This document shows positions 46,560 through 58,499 of a stretch of 64,000 nucleotides of DNA, one piece after another. The notes below the pieces were generated by a model, which ran no database searches, was not told the DNA's origin, and was given only the letters and a program-made list of their open reading frames with translations. This DNA comes from Allodiplogaster sudhausi. Lineage: Eukaryota; Nematoda; Chromadorea; Rhabditida; Diplogasteridae. The translations under genes and the position numbers were made by a program. The first letter of the stretch is position 1. Each line of letters starts with the position of its first letter. The DNA is taken from the NCBI GenBank assembly GCA_945643635.1, contig CALZFC010000018.1, forward strand, positions 3,954,501 through 4,018,500. The letters are read 5' to 3'.

Positions 46560-47055
46560 AATAAACACAAGACAGGTGGTAAAGCATACAACAAAAAGGT
46601 CTTGAAAAATTTGTAAATTTAATCATCCCGCGATGGGTCCAAAAAGCTGGCGATTGTGCCGACGAGTACTAGACACACCAATCACAAATTCATTCAAAAT
46701 TTGCACTTTCAAGTACATGTATTCTTGAATATGGAAGTTTTTAGTGCTTTTTCATGTACATTTTCTTTTTCTGCATGCCCGAGAGTATTCGAAAATACCA
46801 AAGATGTTTCGTATAACGTCAATGACTTTTCGGTGATCGCCCTCCTTTAAGGAGACTTTCCGTGAGACTCTTTCTTGCTCTAACCCTTTCTCTCTTGTTT
46901 GTGAACCACCTCTTCACTCCCTTCTCTGTTCATTTCCTCGACTTTCTCTTCCGATTTAATTTCTTATATTCTCAGCTCTCTCTCCTTCCTATTTGGTAGT
47001 TTTATATGAATCACTGGACTTGGGGAACGTTTATTGATACCCATTTAAGAAACTT
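46560..47055. other. No gene seen
   Basis: The intergenic interval between the ballast-like gene's first exon and the end of receptor E. No coding exon or repeat was recognised. Confidence 0.45.
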
Positions 47056-47799
47056 TTGTCACGAGGATTCTGGAACGTGGGATAATACGAGCGGCATGCG
47101 AAAGCAAAAGAATGTCTTCCGGATCGAGTGAGACAAGAGGATGAGAAACCTAAAAAATAAGTATTAACTCTCCTTCACTATTCAGTGTTTTTTTCTCTAT
47201 CACTCTTACTAAATAAATTTTGATAAAGTGCGTATTCCAGAGAACGTTTGAATGTGCTGCTAACATAGTTTGTTCCTCAACGGGTTGGGGGGGGGGGAAA
47301 TGAAACAAATTTACATGTGCTGACCAGAATGGCTTAGGTATCGGCGATCCGATAAAAACGTTGAGCAAGCCCAGCACCCCAAAGCTCTTTTCCGAGCTGT
47401 AGTACTTGGCGCACATCTAAAAAGATGTTATAAAGTTGAACTTGTACTTAGTTAGAATGGCAAATTTGTTGAAAAACTAACAAAATGACAGAACATCGTG
47501 TTGATAACTTTAAAGTAGCTTTTGTATATAAGAAACAATTTTCATCCTAAATATTATACAATTTTGTTCCCTCAATGTCAACCTGCGTTGAGAAGTAGAA
47601 AAGTTGTGTGGAGAAGCTAGCGGCGGACATGACAATGAGACCTGGCTCGAAGTTTGTCTTTGACTGCCCTCTCACTGCCTGAGTGCGAAAGTTATCAAAT
47701 GCATATTATACACACTGAAAATAAAGCCTGTAAAAAGTATCGTCAACGTTAACTTTAAAAAAGTTATTTTATCCTTTTTAGAACAAGTACACTTTGATA

Positions 47800-48005
47800 A
47801 TAATAATAGCTTATTACGGCGCCATGTGACTGGAGCTAGCATGCAAGGATCCCGAGTTCAATCCCGCTCGGCGGCTACCCTCCGGGGATGGCGCAAGTGG
47901 AAGAAGCATGGAGTATGGGTTGGCTCCCCAGTGAAAGGAAACCTAATTGGCATCCGTCACTGATGACCTTTATATGATGTAATAAGCTATTATTATTATT
48001 ATGAA
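47800..48005. mobile_element. SINE-like insertion in intron 5 of receptor E
   Basis: A discrete GC-richer block has GAGTTCAATCCCGCTC at about 47855, resembling the B box of a tRNA-derived promoter, with GGAGCTAGCATGCAAGG about 25 bases upstream as a possible A box. It ends in a (TTA)n-like tail (47985-48002). The edges also carry the inverted words AATAATAGCTTATTAC and GTAATAAGCTATTATT, so a MITE is an alternative. It is non-coding. Confidence 0.55.
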
Positions 48006-48737
48006 TAGTTCGAAAACGGCTAAAATAGCTAAAAAAAATAAAACTGGCGATACTTTATCACGAAAAACACCCTGACACTTGATAGAGTGAGAAAATATAT
48101 TTTGATTAGAGCAAGTATGTATATTGATCCCCAGGAAAGGTGGTTTCAATTTTCGAAATTTATTTAATCGGTATTATAGTGCTGTAGCCCACTTATAACC
48201 TCATGAATCTTTCTCTTTTGTTTGGAAGCGACAATCAGCAGGAAGAGATTCAGCAAAAGTGTCAAAATATTCAGGCCAGCGAGGTAGACTGCTTCCGCCA
48301 TTTCTTGAAACTGCAAACTACTTTTTTTGAGATGACAATAACTATTAGGCTGGTGACCTTGGTTTGGTACTAAGAATACGGACAATGCGGCTTTTGAAGC
48401 AAATAATTAGAGTAACAACGAGTCTAGGATTCTAAAATTGTAGCCTGTGTGGTCCAGTCTGTGAATTTGAAGTTTGTTCTATAAATATATACAATCTGTA
48501 AAGTTACGTGCCAAATTGCGAACAATGATTTCGAACATTCTTATCGTCGAGTGTCTTCGGTAAGCAGATTGTGTCGTTGAGGGGCGAAGTGATGCAGAAA
48601 TACTGGAAACCGATATAGCCATTCGGAAAGCAGATAAAAGGAAGCACGAAGAGAGCAAGTAGGCAACCACGAAAGAGGCATCTCCGTTGCTGAGAGTCAG
48701 AGGGAAAGAGATATATTATGGCCCGGGCCTCTGCCAT

Positions 48738-48805
48738 CCTTACCCCAGCCCGGGGGGCCGGGACCGACCCTGGGTGATATTTTCGGCCCCCGGTCACTTT
48801 ATCAG
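48738..48805. mobile_element. Degenerate GC-rich hAT-type remnant in intron 3 of receptor E
   Basis: CCCGGGGGGCCGGGACCGAC followed by GATATTTTCGGCCCCCGGTCAC resembles the terminal sequence of the element at 4386-4688 (GATATTTTCGGCCCCGGCCAC). It is only about 65 bases long and was probably left by internal deletion. Confidence 0.6.
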
Positions 48806-49519
48806 TTTTAGGCGTAAATAATTTGTGAACAAATAAATTTCGACCATGCTTTCAAATGGATTAAATGAGCAGGAGTAATTCGTTTTGAGACCTCTTTGCT
48901 GGGATCAGGCCTTCCGAGCCGTGCGAGGCTGAGCGCTCGACTGAATGCGATGAGGAAGAGACCCTGCAGTTGCATTCCCTGGAAAGCGAAAACTATTAAG
49001 TAAAACCCTACTTGCGAAAAAAACACTTTTAAACTAAAATAAATGAAATTTAGCGATTGGAAAAAGTTTTTACCTGTGCATAATGACCGAGACCATTTAA
49101 CACACCAGATGTGTTACTGTAATTCAGGAACTGATAGAATCTTGCCGTGAAGGCAAATTCGGAGAGGTAGATGGACAAAAAGGTCATCAGCCAGGCGAAC
49201 ATGTCCTGTAGATGAAAACTACCTTGGCTCCGCAGACAAGACCATACTCAAACTTTCTAGATCTAAACCAACCGCAAAGCCACAACATACGACGAGCTGA
49301 ATGGTCTCGAAAGCAGCGAAGGTGTGGTCCTTGAGAATGCGAAGATAGACAACTGTTGCGATCGCAAAGGTCGGTAACGAAATGGCCACGATTATAGCGA
49401 TAGGAATTGTCAAGCAGTAGAGAAATAATGATTTCTAAACAACACGTTTTATGATATTCTTTTTATATTGTAGATTTTATTTATTACCAAAAACTCGGGC
49501 GTTGGATCCATTCCTTGTC

Positions 49520-51330
49520 CCTTTAGATGAAAGAAGTAGCAGATTCGCGGCGAGTTCAAGGTGCTTAAAGATTCAAAGTAAGCTAGAATAAAGTGTAAGA
49601 AAGCGCATTGGCAAATTAGTTTGCTTGTTAGCATAAGTCGGATTGCACGCGCAAGCGAATTTAAGGGAACTTTTTGGGACTGTTCAGGAAGTCAAAGCAA
49701 AACGTTGGCGTTGTTATTGCAAAATACAAAATGAAGTTCAAGAGCATCAGTATTTCTGCAACGCACAATTTTGTGTGAATATCGGTAGATAAATGTGCAC
49801 GTGGATACAATGATATCATCATGATGTTTACCCAAATGTTTCTAGCCAGTAAATAGCACACCTATCATGGAAGGGCAATCTGAGAACAAAATAAGGTGCT
49901 GCGTCCCTTCACACACTCATTCCCATGTGCTCTTTTCATTTTCTTTTTCAGTTTACATATAGCCGGCGAAATAGGAGGTAAGAATGAGGTGCTTTCCGCG
50001 CATAGAACTGAGCGATTTTTCAAACTATTAACGGCCATTCAGACCCTAATAAAAGCGGTCATCATCGAGCATTGAATCACCGTTCCGGAGAAATGGACGG
50101 AGTTTCCCAGTACGCAGCCAAAATCGTATGTTTGTGCGCATAATTCAAGTGAGGGAAAATAAAGAAAAATTTGAAATTATTGATTAGGGTTATATGTTCG
50201 ACATTTGCATGAATGCACCTCTCAATCGTTTAGAACCATGGTGCGATAAAGGTCACAGTGGAACCTTACTCTATTTTATGGCTCGGGTGGTGCAATTGCA
50301 TGATCTACAAAATGCCACCGTGGCAGAAAATGCAACTACTATATTTTTTTCGATCAAAAAGTGTGCAGCGATATCCTGTGGCAACGACCGTCCACAATAT
50401 TTGATAAAACGAAGAATTCTGTATAATCGAGAGTAAGGTAGAGAACAACAACAAATGACCTGAATAAATAACGTAAGAAGAAATTATATTTAAAAAACGG
50501 GGAATAATACACACGGCAACGATGAAGTGAAGATTTGGCTAAGAAACGAAATGAATAAGAGTTGATAAAATAGAAAAAAAATTCTAAATTAAAGCCTTTG
50601 TGATGATAAGAAATTTGTCATTTACTCGAGTCTTAATACTACCGAGTCAGCCAATTCCAGCACTTTATCAATCTCTCATGATGAGCCACAAACAGGACCG
50701 TGCAATTGCGTGATTTCTAAATTGTTCAGTTTATGATATTGTCTTTTGTTGCAGATTTTCAAATATTACCGGAAACTCCTTCGTTAAATCCATTCATTTT
50801 CGCTTACGATGAAGGAAGTAGCAGATTTGCGGCGAGCTCAATGGGCGGAAAAGATTCAAAGAATGTTAGAACAAAGCGTAAGTGAGCATTGGCTCACTAT
50901 TTATAGAAACTTTTTGGACATTTTAAGAAAATCAAAACAATGCGTTGGCATTGTTGTTGTAAAACACAAAATTTAGTTCCAGATAGAATGTCCGCTTCAC
51001 ACAATTTGTGTGAATATTGGCACACAAATGTGCATGTTGAGACAATGGCAGATAAGATAATATATACCAAATCTCTTAACCAAGAAATACCACAACTATT
51101 ATGGGAGGGAAATCTAATAAAAATAAGTGCGATATTAAATTTTCATTGTAATCAAATGGCTTTGTCGACGCGGTCGGTCTGATCACACGTAGAACAAGGT
51201 CATTTGATTGTTATTCACAATGATTATACAATAAACATTTTACTTCAACAACTTCTTGTCTGGCAAATTATCACATTGTATTAACGCGGAAGTTTATCTA
51301 CCGATTTTCTTACGAAATTGTGTGAAACCA
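49520..51330. other. Repeated receptor 5' flank, partial extra copy
   Basis: The upstream flank of receptor E (49520-49870) is repeated, partly degenerate, at about 50780-51060. This includes a minus-strand relic of a first exon (ATG at about 50803, MNGFNEGVS then GGTAAT) with no receptor downstream of it. A plus-strand MDGVSQYAAKI followed by GTATGT at 50093 looks like another first exon but has no partner exons nearby. Confidence 0.5.
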
Positions 51331-51335
51331 ATTGT

Positions 51336-53539
51336 TTAAGAGAGCCTCTCTGTAAGGTTCAAGGAGGGCGCCATTGGTGCCTGCTCCGGGGACCGATGTT
51401 CGATTTTGACTACCATAACTTTATGAGTGATATATGGATAGATTATAAGGAAAACTAGACGGTTCAAAAGTTTGAGAAATTTTTTTTCTCCACGCCACCA
51501 GCCAAAAAGGGTCAAAAATACGATGTTCTGTAACTTGCTTCATTTACAAACAAGATTTTTTACTTTTCTTTTTTTGATCTGATTGCTCATTCAAAACTGC
51601 ACAAAAAAGTCCCAGATAACAGTTTCTGAAAAGATTCATTTTAATAGACTTTTTAAAGATACAAATTTTTAGGACTAAAAAAATATTATTTTTTGTGTTT
51701 TTTTTTTCATTTTTGTCGGTCCATTTCCAAACAAGTCATTACATAATATGAAAGTAGAGGAAAAATACGTTATATATGTTTCTACTAAATAGATTTGAAA
51801 CAGTTTCTGAAAAGATTCATTTTAATAGACTTTTTAAAGATACAAATTTTTAGGACTAAAAAAATATTATTTTTTGTGTTTTTTTCATTTTTGTCGGTCC
51901 ATTTCCAAACAAGTCATTACATAATATGAAAGTAGAGGAAAAATACGTTATATATGTTTCTACTAAATAGATTTGAGGACCCCTTTTTTGGGTATCGCTA
52001 TTTGAATACTATATGCGATCAAGTGCTGCACCGCAGTTTAAGCTCCATATCTGTTTTCCCTTTTTACCTTTTCATCTGCAAAGCAAGTATAATGGTGTAG
52101 TTTTTTATTCTCTACAAATCATGTCTATACGAAACTTTGATACTTCTCGAAAAGTAAAGTTTAGACATAAAAATTCAATTTTTCGGTTTTTCGTATACGT
52201 CTGCCGTCGGGTTTTTTTTTGACATTTTCTGTATTTCATAGATCGATTTCCAGATAATATTCATTGCTATCTTGAAGAGGAAAGAAAACTGCATAGAATA
52301 TCATTTTATTATAGGAATCTGAGAACACCATTTTTAGATACATGAATTTTAATCGGCGATAATGTGCGGAAATGTCATCAATAACTGTTCGGCCCCAAAA
52401 TGTTCGAATTGAATTTTTCTCTCAAAATCACCCCAAGGGGGTTCTTTGATGCGAGAAACACGAATATCATGTTTATTTTTTTATTATGACGTCATTTTAA
52501 AAAGATAGGGTAGATGAATACTAAAACTGTGTCGTTCAGCTATTTACCTACCGTATCTTTTTTTAAATGACGTCATAATAAAAAAAAAACATGATATTCG
52601 TGTTCCTCGCATAAAAGAACCCCCTTGGGGTGATTTTGAGAGAAAAAATTCAATTCGAACATTTTGGGGCAGGACTAGCCGAACAGTAATTGATGCCACC
52701 GTCGCACATTATCGACGATTAAAATTCATGTATCTAAAAATATTGTTCTCAGATTCCTATAATAAAATGAAATTCTATGCAGTTTTCTTTCCTCTTCAAG
52801 ATAGCAATGAATATTATTTGGAAATCGATCTATGAAATACGGAAAATGTCAAAAAAAAACTGACGGCAGACGTATACGAAAAACCGAAAAATTGAATTTT
52901 TATGTCTAAACTTTATTTTTCGAGAAGTATCAAAGTTTCGTATAGACATGATTTGTAGAGAATAAAAAACTACACCATTATACTTGCTTTACAGATGAAA
53001 AGTTAAAAAGGAAAACAGATATGGAGCTTAAACTGCGGAGCAGCACTTGATCGCATATAATATTCAAAAATTGATACCCAAAAAAGGGGTCCTTAAATCC
53101 TTTTCGTAGAAACATATATAACGTATTTTTCCTCTACTTTCATATTATGTAATGACTTGTTTGGAAATTTACCGACAAAAATGAAAAAAAACACAAAAAA
53201 TAATATTTTTTTATTCCTAAAAATTTGTATCTTTAAAAAGTCTATTAAAATGAATCTTTTCAGAAACAGTTATCTGGGACTTTTTTGTGCAGTTTTGAAT
53301 GAGCAATCAGATAAAAAAAGAAAAGTAAAACATCTTGTAAATGAAGCAAGTTACAGAGCATCGTCGTATTTTTGACACATTTTGGTTGGTGGCGTGGAGA
53401 AAAAAAATTTCTCAAACTTTTGAACCGTCTAGTTTTCCTCATAATCTATCCATGTATCACTCATAAAGTTCTGGTAGTCAAAATCGAACATCGGTCCCCG
53501 GGCAGGCAGTCCTTGACCCTTTGAGAGAGGCTCTCTTAA
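51336..53539. mobile_element. 2.2-kb foldback element flanked by TTAA
   Basis: A giant near-palindrome. The arms run 51340 to about 52512 and about 52547 to 53535, separated by a loop of about 35 bases. The outer ends are GAGAGCCTCTCT and its perfect complement, each bordered by TTAA (51336-51339 and 53536-53539). Arm divergence is only a few percent by eye. The left arm is about 180 bases longer because of an internal tandem duplication. No open frame is shared by both arms in a way that suggests protein, and no transposase was seen. Confidence 0.93.
51619..51977. repeat. 181-bp tandem duplication inside left arm
   Basis: ACAGTTTCTGAAAAGATTCA starts at 51619 and again at 51800; the two copies run side by side and are nearly identical, differing mainly in a T-run length. 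The right arm of the foldback has a single copy (about 53100-53270 reversed), so this duplication arose after the palindrome formed. Confidence 0.95.
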
Positions 53540-54300
53540 GTTATTTTAAATGTAGAACAGTTCGAATCATATCTAGTCGGAATTGTTTTCGACTAAAGCT
53601 GCTATCTTGTTACTCCCAAGGGATTCTGGAAATGTGCAATTGGAAAGCTGACAAAAAGATCCATGATTTTTCTGAAAAGTTTCATTTATATTCCTTTTAT
53701 GCCTTCTTCTTTTTCAAAAATAGGTTTTTCTTATTGTTAGCGCCGGCTATTTGTGGCTGATATGAAAGAGGAGAAAAATTACACAAAAAGTTCAGTTTTT
53801 TTTAAAATGAATTAACTATCTTCTTCAATTCTGTCTTCATCCTGGTGCACTAGGTAGATTGCAGGAGATGGTAGATTGGTACTTTCTGTACCAATCTACC
53901 ATCTCCTTGCGCTGCCAGGAAGCTCGGCCATGACTGCCAATTGGAAGCACATAGATTCTGTGCAAAATTCTGCCATGTTTTTATCTGGGCTCCAGTGATC
54001 GCCAACTCCTATCATATGGCAATTTCCTTTAACAATAAGGAAGTCATATCTTTTATCAACACGTCCTTCCTGACTGAACTGAAGCAGTCACCAGGGTATA
54101 TTTAGTGCATATACTCTTAATGCTTGAGCAGGCCTATAAATACATATCCATCCGTACGGGTCTTCCCATATCTATTGAAAATAAAAATCCGTGGCAGAAT
54201 GTTAGTCGCAAAATTTGGAACATTCTGCCATGGATTTGTATTCTTATAGTGATTCAAAAATTAAGTATATAATGAAACAGTATCTAGTTTCGGTCTTTGT
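53540..54300. other. Intergenic with perfect hairpin at 53864-53906
   Basis: No gene is seen. GGAGATGGTAGATTGGTAC, five bases, then its exact complement forms a 19-bp perfect hairpin (53864-53906). A second, near-perfect inverted pair, GGCAGAATGTT / AACATTCTGCC, spans about 54193-54232. Both lie just 3' of the ionotropic receptor gene and could act in transcript 3' ends, but there is no evidence for this. Confidence 0.6.
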
Positions 54301-56220
54301 TCAGGTCGTATGGAGCTTCTTTCCGTAGAACATAGCACGCACGCGCTCAAGAACAAGAGCCATGCATGAGAGAATGACGCCCGCGGTGAGCATCACCAAA
54401 GCGGGAAGGATGTCCATGGAACGGACGACCCTTGCTCCTGCCTGTCGAGAATTTAGAAATGAGTCATACCTCTTTTTTTTTAAGTACCTTATGTGTTCGA
54501 CTAATTTCTTCAAGTGGCCTCCCTCTAAGCCGTCGCCAATGGAGAGAGTATACCTTGAAGCTAGAGTTGTCTTTATTTGTATTAATTTGACAATAATTTT
54601 TATAAATTACAAAATCAGTGGTGCTATTAATCTAGGAAGAGAGAAAGCTGAGCTCGACTTTTTTGTCTGGAACTTTTTTCAGAGTTGAGTTCAACTCTCA
54701 ATACAATCGCGTCGAGTTTTCTTATAGAATTCCAATGCATACCTCAAACTTGGGTAATTAAACCGGCTCAGTGCAGCAAGCATCCCAAAGGTTCGGCAGC
54801 AACCGATGTCGGGCGGGTTTTTCATAGCATGCTCATTGGCCGAGGTGTGAGGCTGGGACTAATAGACGAAAACGGAGGCATCGAGACGCAATGTCTCATT
54901 TTCACTGGCATTTTGAGGTCAACCTTTTTTCTCGGCGAGAGAGTACACAAAAATGAGAGACCGAACGGAGCAATGATTTATAGCTTCCTTTTCCCTCTCT
55001 CGTCTTCCACACTCTTGCTGTTAGAAAAAGAGTTGACCATTATGTTGACCACTTTTTGGCTGAGCACGCTTTTTAAAGTTGGGATCTTTTTGGAATAAGT
55101 TGGGCCCATCTTTCTTCTTTTCCATACTAATCCGCTATTTTCAGAGTTCACCCTCAATCTTTTTTGTTAAAAAGTTGAGCTCAACTTTCGCCCCGTTTTC
55201 TTCCTAGATTAATAGCACCACAGGATTGTAGATTTTCATGATGATTTCGTTCAAGCGCTCCATGTCACGACGAGCAAATCGCTTCCGTGACAGATAGAAG
55301 CAGTAAGGATCTGAAAGTCAGCGGCCTAAAGAAGGACTATCATTTTTTTTTACACTTTCAAATTGCTAGCCTATTTTATACACTAATTTTCTTGTGCTCT
55401 TTTGTACAGGTTGAAGGTCACAAAAAAGGGAGATAAGAAGTGGCCGCAATTTAAACATAATTTTTTTTGCGAATTTTCTCCTTTAAATTGGTTAACAAAT
55501 AACGAAATAAAAAAAATTAAAAACGGTTTAAAGATAAGTGAATTTTGTTTTGTTTCTGTTGAACTTCTACTCACTTGGCAAACGCATGTATACGCCCGTG
55601 AAAGATGACGGAGCAGCATTTGAAGTGTCAATACTGAAAGACAGAATTTTTTTCTCTGTATTTTGAGCTATTGTCTCGGAAAAAGGGCATACATGATTGA
55701 TATGAAATGTAGTGATTGGACTATTACCGCACAAATTTACATGGAGGTTGATAGCCGGTGTTCGGGTTTCTGGTGGGCAGAATAAAATCAGGCATATACG
55801 CGACGTTGCGACTGTCCTCGCACACCATCTCAGCTAGCTGATTCGTGTCCGGCACCACCTTGAGAATATCAACGAAGAAGGCTACCAAATAGGTAGATTA
55901 GATTAGGAACGTTGACAAAAATAACCTTGCCATGCCTAACAGCGTCATTGCTGCTACCGTACAATTCGCTCATCTGTAATGGTTTATCTTCTCCTATGTT
56001 GTACACTGTGAAAACATTTAAAAGAAAAAAATGAAACAATGATAAAAATTTAGATTAAGCCAAACAGTGTGCCTAAATTCAACTCTTTCAAGCAAGTCCA
56101 AACTCGGTGACAATACGGTCATCTGTTCCTTCCGTAATGCCTGCTTCAGTTGCTCGAGCATTCTACCAGAGTTATTTGTTTATTTACTTTTAAAATTAAC
56201 AAAAAATAACGTTTTCGTCC

Positions 56221-56256
<36 letters not shown>

Positions 56257-57347
56257 TTCTTAGCACAGACAATCGTCGGAAGTGCACAATGTTCGCCGTG
56301 CAAGTGAAGAGCGATTGATAGATTAGTATCACCATGACGATGGCAAGGCCGTAAAAGAACAAGACGTGACGGCCAGGCTGAAATGGAAGAGCTGAACATG
56401 TAAGGATGAAAAATATATGTGCAAAAAAGGAATTGTTTTACTATTTATGTATTTCTGGCATAATTTATGTCACATGGTCATCTGCCTTTGCCCCACCTTG
56501 GCGGCAAAGGAGCTTTGCCCATACGGCGTTGCAAAGAGTGCCAGCAATGCTCTCGGTGAAGAGTCAAGCGTTGCTGCCGCTCCTTCGGGCTGCCTCGCCT
56601 GCCCGAGCAGTTCTCGTAGACATCCTAGCAACCTCTCTACGACGGCGACCACCACAATGGAGGCCACCAGACAGGCGACTGTCGTGTTTGAGAAGACGAA
56701 GATATCCGCGCTGTGCTTTGAGTGACTCTCCACTTCACGACTGATCAGTGTATCCTGTTGAAGATTAGTCGAGCTCTCTATGTAGTTTCATTAGATTCGT
56801 AACATTTGTAATAATCGAAAAATCAATTACCATGGCGTAGAGTACGGGCATCGTCGCGTGAAACTCGCGTACACGCTCCGGTTTGTAGACGAACTTCTCG
56901 AGGGTCGCGTCGAGCGTGTCATTTTGCAGCATGCCGAGTGCGCCGCTGAAGCCGAACGGCGAGAGGACTGGAATATGCAAGCAAATATTGCGGTCTACAT
57001 ACCTCATTTGCCATTTATAGAAGAAGTAATTTAATACCTAGTAAAGACTTATTTGATGTAGTTGTTCGGGTAATCTGTATTCTTAATGAATAGCGATTGA
57101 TTGGAGCAAATGTTTTACAATTTTACTACTTATTCAAGTGCGTGATCTTAAACGGAAGGTGCTTACCGAGATGATTGACATGCACAAAGTCGAGGGAAGA
57201 ACCGGTCGACTCGGCAAAGATCGTCCAAATCTCGACAAAAATGCCGAAGAAGACGCCCGTGTCCGGCCGGTGCAGATAAAGAGGGAAGCTGCTGTTCTCC
57301 TGCAGCCAGCCGAGTCGGATGAGCCCGTCATGCAGCTTCATATTATT
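54301..57347 (-). CDS. Ionotropic glutamate-receptor-like channel
   Basis: Ligand-gated cation channel family. Minus-strand exons: 57167-57347 (ligand-binding lobe, DTGVFFGIFVEIWTIFAEST), 56831-56967 (FVYKPERVREFHATMPVLYA), 56497-56754 (membrane helix NTTVACLVASIVVVAVVERL, then a pore-loop-like segment), 56271-56377 (helix VLFFYGLAIVMVILIYQSLF then TCTANIVHF, resembling the SYTANLAAF gate motif of iGluRs), about 56040-56162, 55926-56005, 55741-55881 and 55222-55310 (second lobe), about 54488-54522, and 54301-54441 (last helix LPALVMLTAGVILSCMALVL, TGA). It gives roughly 420 residues, without the large amino-terminal domain, as in the short iGluR-like/IR proteins of nematodes. The 5' start and two splice phases (around 56040, 55881) are unresolved. 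It is probably functional. Confidence 0.75.
54618..55221. mobile_element. MITE filling an intron of the ionotropic receptor
   Basis: A 604-bp element with terminal inverted repeats of about 23 bases: GTGGTGCTATTAATCTAGGA on the left and its complement ending AATAGCACCAC on the right. It fills most of the intron between 54522 and 55222. Its right terminus directly abuts the exon 55222-55310, so on the minus strand the element's own terminal GT supplies the splice donor. No target duplication is evident. Confidence 0.85.
56224..56255. repeat. (TA)n microsatellite
   Basis: About 16 TA dinucleotides, within the intron between the gate-helix exon and the next exon of the ionotropic receptor. Confidence 0.95.
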
Positions 57348-57349
57348 CT

Positions 57350-58490
57350 AGGAATATCTCATATTAAACGGCCTAAAAACACACTCTTGAATTCCCGCCA
57401 TTTGGCTGTCAAGATTTGATTTTGAGAGACGCGATAAGAACAGTCAGAGATACTCGAAAAAAGCACGACAAAATTCACTGAATAGGCACAACTGTTGTCG
57501 ACTACCACAACTCGTCCAGATATATCCTAGCGCGATCTTCTGCTCGCTTGCGAAGGCGTCTGTTCTTTAGGTGTACGAAATTTAATATCACCTTTTGACT
57601 CTCACTATTTTCTTCCGCCGTCAACCTACGTGCGCACATCCTTACCTCGCCCTCCATGGTTGCTATACTCTTTATTTTCTCTTTTAAGTTATTTCTCTTC
57701 CGCTAGGATGAAAACAGTTGTCTCGTCTTACAAGTTCGTGTTTTTCACACGGAAATCATCAAATATGTATAAACATGGACTACGACAGGGCAAGTTCTAT
57801 ATGCTTCTGCAGCAACCACCAGAAGTTCAACAATTTTTCCCATTTATTTATTCAAAAAATCTCAACATCTATTTCGACATCTTTGAAAAGCTGCTCGCTG
57901 ACAACATTTTCAACATTTAGCCAGTTTTATGAATATCAATATGAGAAATAATTTCTCCCCATAATCCTGTTTCAGAATGTTACAAGCTGAAAGTTCAGCC
58001 GGAATTAAGGAAAATGGGATGGTCTAATTTTCCATGATATTATGATTTTTTTCATTAAGGAGGTTTTTTGTATAATCCATGCAAAATGAGTCCTTAATTC
58101 ATTTCGGCGTTCTCTTTTTCTTCTCTTTTTTCTCCTCCTCATCAAAGATAAGTCGAATAATGTTGAGAACTTCTTGTTTTCATTTTTTTGCCGTCCCTGA
58201 AATTTAATTTTATATGAAGTGGAAGAGACAGCCATTTATCGAGTGATTGATTCAGTCGGTGACTGGTAAGTGAAGAATTATAAAATGAGCGTTGCTGAAG
58301 GAAAAAGTTTCAATTCCCATGTCTTATTTTTCCATAAATAATATTCTCGATTCTCGGGCTCAATATTGGGCTGTACTTGCTGGTATTTCGATTGGTTGGT
58401 ATGTATCAATTTTTTTCTTTCTCGGCAAGAAAACAATAATCCATATCATTTATCGTGTGCATCAAAATGAATCATGGGACATCTATTTGG
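57350..58490. other. 5' region of ionotropic receptor, no further gene seen
   Basis: It may contain the missing first exon of the ionotropic receptor; a minus-strand ATG GAG GGC GAG followed by GTAAGG at about 57642-57656 is the best candidate but is not convincing. No signal peptide was recognised. Confidence 0.35.
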
Positions 58491-58499
58491 TTTTGTTGG

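Larger units (their letters stand above)
47059..49511 (-). pseudogene. SRG-like receptor E, probable recent pseudogene
   Basis: All nine exons are present on the minus strand: 49488-49511 (MDPTPEFL), 49273-49434 (helix 1), 49074-49205 (DMFAWLMTFLSIYLSEFAFT), 48892-48978 (GMQLQGLFLIAFSRALSLAR), 48537-48689 (helix 4), 48197-48310 (helix 5), 47583-47678 (helix 6), 47325-47416 (helix 7) and 47059-47149 (FLILLSHSIRKTFF, TGA). Two defects are visible. The donor after the helix-5 exon reads AT instead of GT (48196-48195, minus strand). The helix-7 exon lacks about 18 bases compared with D and F, turning GSPI...ACVSPFW into GSPIPKPFW, which shortens that helix by about six residues. The frame otherwise survives, so decay is probably recent. 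Confidence 0.8.

Noticed and set aside
47840..47880. A genuine tRNA gene
   Set aside because: Only A- and B-box-like words are present; no cloverleaf arms or anticodon stem could be formed, so it is at most a tRNA-derived SINE.
54685..55098. 137-codon plus-strand frame
   Set aside because: It lies wholly inside the MITE at 54618-55221 and shows no domain; treated as chance.
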